Shown: positions 1 through 5,004 of the stretch, one piece after another
Numbering within the stretch: position 1 is the stretch's first letter
Layout: every line of letters begins with the position of its first letter
Source of the DNA: an uncultured Desulfohalobiaceae bacterium
GTDB taxonomy: Bacteria > Desulfobacterota > Desulfovibrionia > Desulfovibrionales > Desulfonatronovibrionaceae
Length of the DNA: 5,030 bases
Assembly: GCA_913055195.1 (NCBI GenBank)
Contig: CAJXJU010000138.1
Location: 1-5,030, forward strand
Direction: 5' to 3'
Program-made: the position numbers and the translations under genes
The notes under the pieces: model-generated
The model's input: only the letters and a program-made list of their open reading frames with translations
Told to the model about the DNA's origin: nothing
Databases searched by the model: none

Positions 1-137
1 ATGAAGGATGAAAGGGAAATGAGGAAGGCGGGAAGAGTGAAGGAAAAAAGAATTGTTCTTTATCAATTGGACATTAATTTTTTTTCTTCATAATTTTCTT
101 AATCAACCATATAGATTTCATCCTTCATCCTTCATCC
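1..137. repeat. Heptamer repeat with inverted arms upstream of ribBA
   Basis: Three exact tandem copies of TTCATCC lie at 117-137. The 13 bases at 1-13 (ATGAAGGATGAAA) are the exact reverse complement of 116-128, so the two ends of this gap could pair. The stretch 1-55 is almost pure purine with degenerate GGATGAA/GAAGG words. The middle, 56-115, is AT-rich and unstructured. The left end may continue beyond the window. No FMN riboswitch is recognisable in these 156 bases. Function unknown. Confidence 0.75.
68..94 (+). promoter_or_regulatory. Possible sigma70-type promoter for ribBA
   Basis: TGGACA at 68-73 (5 of 6 to the -35 consensus) is followed after 15 bases by CATAAT at 89-94 (5 of 6 to the -10 consensus). 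This would start transcription near 101, upstream of the ribBA ribosome-binding site. The region is AT-rich, so such matches arise easily. ribBA could equally be read from a promoter further upstream, since the preceding gene is not visible. Confidence 0.3.
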
Positions 138-156
138 TTAAAACAGAGGGACTATT

Positions 157-1365
157 ATGCCTAAATGTACAATTGAAGAAGCCATCGAAGAAATCCGTCA
201 GGGACGGATGGTAATTCTGGTTGATGACGAAGATCGTGAGAATGAGGGAGATTTGACCATTGCAGCGGAGAAGATCACCCCTGAAGCCATTAATTTTATG
301 GCTAAATATGGCAGGGGGCTCATCTGTCTGGCTCTGGCTCCTGAGTGGGTGGATAAACTGGGTCTTCCTATGATGGCCCAGAAGAATACCTCTAAGTTTG
401 GTACTGCTTTTACTGTGTCCATAGAGGCCAGGCAGGGGGTGACAACAGGTATTTCTGCTTATGACAGGGCTACAACTATTCTTACAGCCGTACAGGACGA
501 TGTAACTCCAGATGATCTTGCCACTCCAGGTCATGTATTTCCCTTGCGGGCCAGGAAGGGAGGCGTGCTGGTCAGGGCCGGTCAGACCGAAGGTAGTGTT
601 GATCTTGCCCGTTTAGCTGGTCTTAAACCTGCTGCTGTTATCTGCGAGATCATGCGCGACGATGGGAACATGGCCAGAATGCCTGATCTTGAAAAGTTTG
701 CCACTGAGCACAATTTAAAGATTTGTACCATTGAAGACCTTATCAGATACAGGTCCAGGTTTGATTCTCTGGTCTATAGGGTCGCTGAGGCAGATCTTCC
801 AACCTGTTACGGACATTTTAAAGCCATTGCCTATGAGAGTGAGATCGATGACTACACTCATCTGGCCCTGGTCAAGGGAGAGTGGGAGAAAGATGAGCCT
901 GTTCTGGTGCGCGTGCACAGTCAATGTCTGACTGGAGATGTGTTTGGCTCATTGCGTTGTGATTGTGGCAATCAACTGACAACTGCCATGCAAATGGTGG
1001 AGAAGGAAGGTAAAGGCGTTATTTTGTATATGCGCCAGGAGGGACGGGGAATCGGCCTGGGTAATAAAATTCGCGCCTATGCTTTGCAAGACCAGGGCAA
1101 AGACACTGTTGAAGCCAATCTAGAACTTGGTTTTGCCCCGGATTTAAGGGATTATGGCATTGGTGCCCAGATTCTGGTGAATCTGGGAGTAAGTAAAATG
1201 CGTCTTATGACCAATAACCCCAGGAAAATTATTGGTCTTGAAGGTTATGGCCTTGAAGTGGTGGAAAGAGTACCCATTGAAGTGACGCCCTGTAAAGAAA
1301 ATTTCTGTTATTTAAAGACAAAAAAGGAAAAGATGGGGCATATGTTAAGTAGGATTAAGGGGTAA
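157..1365 (+). CDS. ribBA: Bifunctional 3,4-dihydroxy-2-butanone-4-phosphate synthase / GTP cyclohydrolase II (RibBA)
   Basis: This 402-residue cytoplasmic enzyme has the normal length for the fusion. The N-terminal half (about 1-200) is DHBP synthase, making dihydroxybutanone phosphate and formate from ribulose 5-phosphate. It shows the metal and substrate loop [10 protein letters not shown] (23-32), [10 protein letters not shown] (123-132) and VICEIM (161-166). The C-terminal half (about 205-400) is GTP cyclohydrolase II, which opens GTP to the diaminopyrimidine precursor. It keeps all three zinc cysteines (C257, C268, C270 in HSQC...RCDC), [15 protein letters not shown] (291-305), the D329/R331 region and TNNPRK (352-357). 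The ATG start is supported by AGAGGG at 145-150, six bases upstream. One oddity is Gln143 (RAGQTEG), where the E. coli enzyme has the Mg-binding His153. A repeat array encodes the last four residues, RIKG. ribH follows after 99 bases, so co-transcription is likely. Confidence 0.97.
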   Translation: MPKCTIEEAIEEIRQGRMVILVDDEDRENEGDLTIAAEKITPEAINFMAKYGRGLICLALAPEWVDKLGLPMMAQKNTSKFGTAFTVSIEARQGVTTGISAYDRATTILTAVQDDVTPDDLATPGHVFPLRARKGGVLVRAGQTEGSVDLARLAGLKPAAVICEIMRDDGNMARMPDLEKFATEHNLKICTIEDLIRYRSRFDSLVYRVAEADLPTCYGHFKAIAYESEIDDYTHLALVKGEWEKDEPVLVRVHSQCLTGDVFGSLRCDCGNQLTTAMQMVEKEGKGVILYMRQEGRGIGLGNKIRAYALQDQGKDTVEANLELGFAPDLRDYGIGAQILVNLGVSKMRLMTNNPRKIIGLEGYGLEVVERVPIEVTPCKENFCYLKTKKEKMGHMLSRIKG

Positions 1366-1423
1366 GGATTAAGGGGTAAGGTTAAGGGCTAAAGGCAAAA
1401 GGCTAAGGGCAAAGGGGTAAGGG
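1351..1423 (+). repeat. Degenerate heptamer (14-base) tandem array across the ribBA stop
   Basis: Two exact 14-base copies of AGGATTAAGGGGTA (1351-1364 and 1365-1378) are followed by three decayed copies of 13-14 bases at 1379-1391, 1392-1405 and 1406-1419. Each 14-mer is two 7-base words, AGGATTA and AGGGGTA, so the array is about ten heptamers with GG at a fixed place. The coding strand carries several runs of three or four G. The first copy encodes the RibBA C-terminus and its TAA stop. There is no C-rich arm after the array, so unlike the flanking gaps it does not fold as a simple hairpin. Function unknown. Confidence 0.85.
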
Positions 1424-1464
1424 AGAAAATATCTTTTTATAGAAAACTTTATTCAGGTGATAAA

Positions 1465-1935
1465 ATGAGAGAGATCAAAGTTATTGAAGGTAAGCTGGAT
1501 GCCAGGGATTTAAAGTTTGCTCTGGTCGCCAGCCGATTCAATGATTTTATTGTAGATAAATTGGTTGGTGGAGCGGTTGATTATCTTGTTCGTCATGGGG
1601 CAAAGGAAGAAAATTTAATCCTTGTAAAAGTGCCTGGTGCTTTTGAAATGCCTGTGGTGGCAAAAAAGTTGGCTCAGAAAAAAGAATATGATGGTATCAT
1701 TTGTCTGGGCGCGGTTATTCGCGGAGCTACTCCTCATTTTGATTATGTGGCCGCTGAAGTGAGCAAAGGCATTGCTCAGACATCGTTAGAAACCGGGACC
1801 CCTATTGGTTTTGGTGTTTTGACTACAGACACACTTGAGCAGGCCATTGAACGTGCGGGCAGTAAAGCTGGTAACAAGGGAGCTGAGGCCGCAGCAGCAG
1901 TTTTAGAAACAATTCGCGTTCTTGAACAAATATAA
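1465..1935 (+). CDS. ribH: 6,7-dimethyl-8-ribityllumazine synthase
   Basis: Lumazine synthase condenses 5-amino-6-ribitylaminouracil with 3,4-dihydroxy-2-butanone 4-phosphate, the product of the RibB half of the upstream gene, in the penultimate step of riboflavin synthesis. At 156 residues it has the usual length. Visible family motifs are SRFND (23-27, the aromatic residue that stacks on the pyrimidine), VPGAFEMP (56-63), [14 protein letters not shown] (82-95, with H91 as the expected catalytic His) and [20 protein letters not shown] (115-134, with R130 at the phosphate-binding position), then GNKG (136-139). The ATG is preceded by AGGTGA at 1455-1460, four bases away. Enzymes of this family assemble as pentamers or 60-mer capsids; which applies here cannot be read from the sequence. 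The next gene downstream is not nusB, the frequent neighbour, but a DNA methyltransferase fragment behind a repeat hairpin. Confidence 0.97.
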   Translation: MREIKVIEGKLDARDLKFALVASRFNDFIVDKLVGGAVDYLVRHGAKEENLILVKVPGAFEMPVVAKKLAQKKEYDGIICLGAVIRGATPHFDYVAAEVSKGIAQTSLETGTPIGFGVLTTDTLEQAIERAGSKAGNKGAEAAAAVLETIRVLEQI

Positions 1936-1936
1936 T

Positions 1937-2039
1937 TTGGTTATTGGTGTATTGGTAATTGGTGTACTGGTTGGTGGTGTAAAATGATGTTTATTAACAT
2001 AACCAATATACCAATAACCATTAACCAATACACCAATTA
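1937..2039. repeat. TTGG-type imperfect inverted repeat after ribH
   Basis: The left arm, starting two bases after the ribH stop, is built of alternating 7- and 8-base words ending in TGG (for example TTATTGGTGTATTGG at 1941-1955). The right arm, about 2000-2039, carries the complementary CCAA words. A perfect 14-base stem, ATTGGTGTATTGGT at 1943-1956, pairs with 2024-2037. GGTTATTGG at 1939-1947 can also pair in another register with 2011-2019. The loop region is 1980-1999. It could act as a transcript-end hairpin for ribH, but there is no T tract typical of an intrinsic terminator. Function otherwise unknown. Confidence 0.85.
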
Positions 2040-2050
2040 GAGTTAGATAA

Positions 2051-2515
2051 ATGAGAGCATACTTTAGTGAAATAGGACTGCGAATATATCTTGGTGATGC
2101 TATTGAGATATTAAAGCAATTGCCAGAAGAAAGCGTTGATTTAATTTTTGCTGATCCTCCTTATAATCTTTCTAATGATGGTTTTACCTGTCATGCTGGG
2201 AAGAGAGTGAGCGTCAATAAGGGGAAATGGGACAAAAGCAAAGGTGTAGAAGAGGATTTCAATTTTCACTTTGAATGGATTGGAGCTTGTAAAAAAATAT
2301 TAAAACCAGAAGGTAGCATGTGGATTTCTGGTACATACCATTCAATTTATTCTTGTGGATTTGCCCTGCAAAAGCAGGGATGGCATATTATAAATGATAT
2401 TTGCTGGTTTAAACCAAATGCATCTCCAAATTTATCATGTCGTATGTTTACTGCGAGTCATGAAACACTTATTTGGGCCAAGAAAGATAAAAAAGCGAAA
2501 CATACTTTTAATTGA
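2051..2515 (+). pseudogene. DNA adenine methyltransferase, beta class, 3'-truncated at an IS
   Basis: The 154 residues match the N-terminal half of site-specific DNA methyltransferases of the M.MboII/M.DpnA type. Visible are a start segment with LGDAIEILKQLPEESVDLIF (14-33), the catalytic motif IV DPPY (35-38) typical of N6-adenine methylation, KGKWD (57-61), LKPEGSMWISG (84-94, motif V region), NDICWFKPNASPN (115-127) and the HETLIWAKK stretch (137-145) ending in KHTFN. In this beta class the SAM-binding motif I (FxGxG) lies near the C-terminus, so the fragment lacks it and should be inactive. Full-length relatives have roughly 100 or more further residues. The reading frame stops at TGA 2513-2515, at the left end of the IS, and no matching coding sequence appears beyond the IS right end. 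No restriction endonuclease is visible. The ribosome-binding site is weak (AG-rich, about 2038-2046). Confidence 0.85.
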
Positions 2516-2533
2516 CTTTACTGCAAAAAGTCC
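2514..2533 (+). repeat. Left terminal inverted repeat of the IS
   Basis: GACTTT followed by ACTGCAAAAAGTCC. The last 14 bases match the right end perfectly in inverse orientation. The transposase stop codon (TAA on the - strand, 2518-2520) lies inside this repeat, so the protein's last residues KDFLQ are encoded by the IS end. Confidence 0.8.
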
Positions 2534-4263
2534 TTGGTAGAAAAATAAGAAATTTTCGGTGGCGTTACATAAATTTTGCAAAAATAACACAAAGTAACAT
2601 ATATTTGAAAACAATATTGCCAATATAACTGAAAGACATATACTCTCTCTTCCATATACCTTTTTTCCTCTTTGTTCTTTGAAAATTGACCGTTTTCGTC
2701 CATTTTTATTAACCATTGGTACATACGAAGGACATTAATCCCTATTGCTGCCATGATTATCTGAAACCGATTCTTCTCAAAACCTCGTCTGGTTGTTCGT
2801 GCCAACCCAAGTTTTCGTTTCGCCAGGCTGAATGTCGATTCTACTCCTGAACGTTGACGATAAAGTGAGATGGTGCCTTTATCTTCTTCAAACATCCGTC
2901 TGCGTGCCTCGATATTCGGTTTCTTCCATTGCCACGCAACCACAGCCTTACGTTTTGTGAGTTTGACCGGACAATCCTCTACATGCTGGCAAGCCTTACA
3001 AACGCTTCTGTCAAAATAAGAAACAGTTTTTTGTTGTTCTGGTTTTAGTTTATTTTTCAGACAATTATGACCCATTGGACATTTAATCAGTTCCTTGCCA
3101 TCATCTGAGATAGTGAAGTCCATTATCCCAAAACCATCCGGGGGCTCGCCAGTTGGTGGACATATAAGTTCAACACCTCGTTCTGCCAGCTTTTGTCTGT
3201 TCTCTTCGCTATCATAACCATTATCTGCCAGCATGGTTGCGGGTGTTAGCCCCTTTTTCTCCAGATTCTCTATGCTTGAATTTAATAACTCTTTATCCGG
3301 TGTATTGGCCTGAGCTACTTCAACATCCGTAATCAGATTCGGATTGGGCTTGTCTTTAGACTCTGAGCAGGTTTCGGTGACATTCAACTTATAGCCGGTT
3401 TCTTCATAATGACCATTAAACTGCGCATCAGGGTCATGGGGGTTTACCAGTGCTTCGCCTTTTTTCTTCAGAGTTAGTTCAACCTTAACATCATCATCCT
3501 TAACGGTTATTTGTTCTTCAACCAGGCGTTTCAGCAACTTAAAGGATTCCAGTTGGGCGACTTTTTTATGTTCTTTAAACATCTCAAAAACGGCAAGAAT
3601 ATCCCTGGCGACTTGAATCAGGGTTTGTGAATAGTCTTTAGGTTTACAAGAGGCAAACCAGTTATCATTATTATTTTCATGGATGTATTTTTTGCGAATA
3701 TCATCATTAATACGTGAAAATATTCTTTTGTGAGTACTCTGAAGTTCTTTGAGGAATTTAGTTAAGGTGGTTATGAATAACTCCAGTTTGCTCATCTTTT
3801 TAAGAGCAGTAGTAACAAGAGTTGAGTCTGTCCGTTGAAGAGAGAGGTCGATATTCAGGCGATTGATAATATTTTTCAGGATTGAGTCAAAGATTTCATA
3901 TTCTTCACCAAGTAAATATGAACGATAATAATAGTAAGTTCGTTCACAGAGATAGTCATTTTTGTCGAGATCGAGTGCATATCGGACGGCGTAATTAAAG
4001 CAATAAGCTTCAATAGCTTCCAGGTCAGATAAGTTAAAGATGACCTGGATTATAAACAATCCGATCATGGACTGGAGGTCTTTAGTTGGACGGCCAGTAG
4101 TTTTTGAGAAGTTATTTTTTAGATGTTTGACATTGATGTATGGTAGGACATAATGTCGGAAGTAATAATAAATAGTTTTTTTTAAATAGTTGAGATGACG
4201 ATCAGTCAGACCTGGATAGGAATCAAAGAGTTGTTTTTGTCGTCTGTCCTTATAGTATTGCAT
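2518..4263 (-). CDS. IS1182-family DDE transposase
   Basis: This 581-residue transposase catalyses cutting and joining of the element ends. The N-terminal part (about 40-120, with GRPTKDLQSMIGLFIIQVIF at 57-76) resembles the DUF772-type DNA-binding domain of IS5/IS1182 transposases. The catalytic triad is visible as D146 in RTDSTLV, D347 in MLADNGYDS and E475 in RQRSGVEST. A variable, charged insertion fills about 160-290. A cysteine cluster before the Glu (C395, C401, C422, C425, C431) looks like the metal-binding knuckle common in this group. The reading frame is uninterrupted and all three acidic residues are present, so it may be active. The C-terminal 40 residues are unusually aromatic and hydrophobic and run into the terminal repeat. 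The start ATG (4263-4261) has GAGG about eight bases upstream, inside a hairpin. Confidence 0.92.
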   Translation of the reverse strand: MQYYKDRRQKQLFDSYPGLTDRHLNYLKKTIYYYFRHYVLPYINVKHLKNNFSKTTGRPTKDLQSMIGLFIIQVIFNLSDLEAIEAYCFNYAVRYALDLDKNDYLCERTYYYYRSYLLGEEYEIFDSILKNIINRLNIDLSLQRTDSTLVTTALKKMSKLELFITTLTKFLKELQSTHKRIFSRINDDIRKKYIHENNNDNWFASCKPKDYSQTLIQVARDILAVFEMFKEHKKVAQLESFKLLKRLVEEQITVKDDDVKVELTLKKKGEALVNPHDPDAQFNGHYEETGYKLNVTETCSESKDKPNPNLITDVEVAQANTPDKELLNSSIENLEKKGLTPATMLADNGYDSEENRQKLAERGVELICPPTGEPPDGFGIMDFTISDDGKELIKCPMGHNCLKNKLKPEQQKTVSYFDRSVCKACQHVEDCPVKLTKRKAVVAWQWKKPNIEARRRMFEEDKGTISLYRQRSGVESTFSLAKRKLGLARTTRRGFEKNRFQIIMAAIGINVLRMYQWLIKMDENGQFSKNKEEKRYMEERVYVFQLYWQYCFQIYVTLCYFCKIYVTPPKISYFSTKDFLQ

Positions 4264-4266
4264 GGC

Positions 4267-4290
4267 ATACCTCGTCTAGATTTGAGGTAT
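4267..4290 (-). promoter_or_regulatory. Hairpin enclosing the transposase ribosome-binding site
   Basis: On the - strand, ATACCTC (4290-4284) and GAGGTAT (4273-4267) form a perfect 7-base stem with a 10-base loop. The GAGG of the second arm is the Shine-Dalgarno sequence for the ATG at 4263-4261, so a folded leader would hide it. A weak promoter, TTGCTA (4318-4313) and GATAAT (4297-4292) with a 15-base spacer, would start transcripts near 4285, inside the first arm. Only transcripts entering from outside the IS would then carry the full stem. The stem is seen; its role is inferred by analogy with other IS elements. Confidence 0.45.
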
Positions 4291-4350
4291 AATTATCAAA
4301 ATATTGAAATTTTAGCAACATTTTTTTAAACTAACATCTAATTGCAGAAT

Positions 4351-4370
4351 GGACTTTTTGCAGTTGACTC
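4351..4370 (-). repeat. Right terminal inverted repeat of the IS
   Basis: GGACTTTTTGCAGT followed by TGACTC, the inverse of the left end with 14 perfect and 17 of 20 total matches. The + strand here contains TTGACT (4364-4369), a good -35 hexamer pointing out of the IS toward the downstream operon. Confidence 0.8.
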
Positions 4371-4408
4371 TTAAAATTTTTTTGTATAGCAATAATTTTA
4401 ATACAAAA
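4364..4408 (+). promoter_or_regulatory. Putative toxin-antitoxin promoter and operator, partly in the IS end
   Basis: TTGACT (4364-4369) could serve as -35 with TATAGC (4385-4390) as -10 at a short 15-base spacing. An 8-base perfect inverted repeat, TTTTGTAT (4380-4387) and ATACAAAA (4401-4408), has half-site centres 21 bases apart, about two helical turns. That would suit a dimeric autorepressor covering the -10 region, as is common for type II toxin-antitoxin operons. The AT-rich composition makes chance matches possible. Confidence 0.35.
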
Positions 4409-4422
4409 GGGAGGCGCAATAA

Positions 4423-4644
4423 ATGGAAATTAGCTATGATGTTTTAATTGAAAATATTAAAAATTTGTCGCTTCCTGATAAAGAGGAGCTTAAAAATTTG
4501 ATAGAAAAATATATTATAGAAGAAAAACGAGACAGAATTTATCAAAATTATTTAAAAAGTCTTGAGGAATACCATCAAAAAAATAAATTGAAATTTTCTT
4601 CAGATATTAACGAACTCCAAAAAATAATAGAAGAAGTTGAATGA
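4423..4644 (+). CDS. Small K/E-rich protein, probable antitoxin of the downstream toxin
   Basis: This is a 73-residue acidic/basic protein, predicted mostly helical and rich in Lys, Glu, Ile and Asn. I do not recognise its family. It opens with a segment around SLPDKEELKNLIEKYI (16-31), reminiscent of the short helical antitoxins that accompany RelE-like toxins. There is no clear ribbon-helix-helix or helix-turn-helix. The ATG has a strong ribosome-binding site, AAGGGAGG at 4407-4414, eight bases upstream. Its stop overlaps the toxin start by ATGA at 4641-4644, the usual translational coupling of antitoxin and toxin. The role is inferred from gene order, size and coupling. Codon use is much more AT-rich than that of the riboflavin genes, suggesting horizontal acquisition. 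Confidence 0.7.
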   Translation: MEISYDVLIENIKNLSLPDKEELKNLIEKYIIEEKRDRIYQNYLKSLEEYHQKNKLKFSSDINELQKIIEEVE

Positions 4645-4910
4645 TAAAGGTTGCTTTCAGTTCGTCTTTTAAAAGGGCTTTTAAAAAGAAAATTAAAAGA
4701 AATAGAGCCTTAGAAGAAATATTTTGGAAAAAATTAGAAAAATTTATGAGAGAGCCTTTTTCAAAAGAACTTAAGACGCATAAATTATCAGGACAACTTA
4801 AAGATTTGTGGAGTTTTAGCATTGGATATGATATGAGAGTAATTTTCTTTTTTGCTGAAAAAGATAAAGTTGTCTTAGTGGATATAGGAACTCATGAAGA
4901 AGTTTACTAA
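4641..4910 (+). CDS. RelE/ParE-superfamily toxin (YafQ-like mRNA interferase)
   Basis: This 89-residue toxin has the typical length of the RelE/YafQ group. Relatives bind the ribosome and cleave mRNA, and are neutralised by the cognate antitoxin. Family signs are a basic N-terminal helix region (FKRAFKKKIKRN, 10-21), HKLSGQLKDLW (47-57), GYDMRVIFFF (62-71) and the C-terminal VDIGTHEEVY (80-89). By alignment with E. coli YafQ from memory, H47, D64, H85 and Y89 fall at the positions of catalytic H50, D67, H87 and F91. The position of H63 is Ser60 and that of W68 is Met65. The start is fixed by the ATGA overlap with the antitoxin gene. The reading frame is complete, so the pair is probably functional. 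The stop is followed after 13 bases by the first CTAACAAACC motif. Confidence 0.87.
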   Translation: MIKVAFSSSFKRAFKKKIKRNRALEEIFWKKLEKFMREPFSKELKTHKLSGQLKDLWSFSIGYDMRVIFFFAEKDKVVLVDIGTHEEVY

Positions 4911-4923
4911 AATTTTAAAAACT

Positions 4924-5004
4924 CTAACAAACCGCTCCAGATACTGTGAAATAACCAACGAAAAAATGAAAGTGAAAATAGAAAATTCCTAACAAACCCT
5001 TCCA
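4924..5004 (+). repeat. 16-base direct repeat downstream of the toxin
   Basis: CTAACAAACCGCTCCA at 4924-4939 and CTAACAAACCCTTCCA at 4989-5004 match at 14 of 16 positions and start 65 bases apart. The bases between them are AT-rich with no credible gene. The CTAACAA beginning resembles the R'' box of integron attC sites. Confidence 0.65.

Larger units (their letters stand above)
2514..4370 (-). mobile_element. IS1182-like insertion sequence, about 1.86 kb
   Basis: A single long DDE transposase gene is bounded by terminal inverted repeats. The cores ACTGCAAAAAGTCC (2520-2533) and GGACTTTTTGCAGT (4351-4364) are perfect over 14 bases. Extending six bases outward (GACTTT against GAGTCA inverted) gives 17 of 20 matches, which sets the proposed ends at 2514 and 4370. 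The exact tips are uncertain by a few bases. TTGACT occurs in direct orientation at 2512-2517 and 4364-4369, a possible target duplication under another reading of the ends. The element separates the methyltransferase remnant from the toxin-antitoxin operon. Family assignment rests on the transposase architecture. Confidence 0.85.

Noticed and set aside
1..93. A 30-codon open frame starting with ATG at base 1.
   Set aside because: It is made of repeat-derived purine-rich sequence with no ribosome-binding site visible and no recognisable protein. It is most likely chance within the repeat.
1..156. FMN riboswitch upstream of ribBA.
   Set aside because: None of the conserved RFN-element blocks or its multi-stem layout can be recognised in the available 156 bases.
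118..534. Long open frame on the - strand within ribBA.
   Set aside because: It overlaps the well-supported ribBA coding sequence antisense and has no recognisable domain, so it is a shadow frame.
1351..1423. CRISPR array between ribBA and ribH.
   Set aside because: The units are 7-14 bases, contiguous and without spacers, so this is a tandem array and not CRISPR.
1937..2039. Intrinsic transcription terminator after ribH.
   Set aside because: The hairpin is AT-rich, multi-register and not followed by a T tract, so a standard terminator call is not supported.
2042..2048. GTTAGAT just before the methyltransferase start, matching the attC right core GTTRRRY and suggesting the methyltransferase is also an integron cassette.
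   Set aside because: A seven-base degenerate match arises by chance about once per kilobase. The preceding inverted repeat lacks a CTAAC left core and does not fold like attC. It is worth revisiting only if the right-edge attC is confirmed.
2435..2716. 93-residue - strand frame spanning the left IS boundary.
   Set aside because: It overlaps both the methyltransferase remnant and the transposase in other frames and is not a recognisable protein. It crosses the IS junction by chance.
4607..4822. 71-residue - strand frame opposite the toxin gene.
   Set aside because: It is antisense to the convincing toxin frame, hydrophobic from poly-A/T-rich codons, and has no start context.
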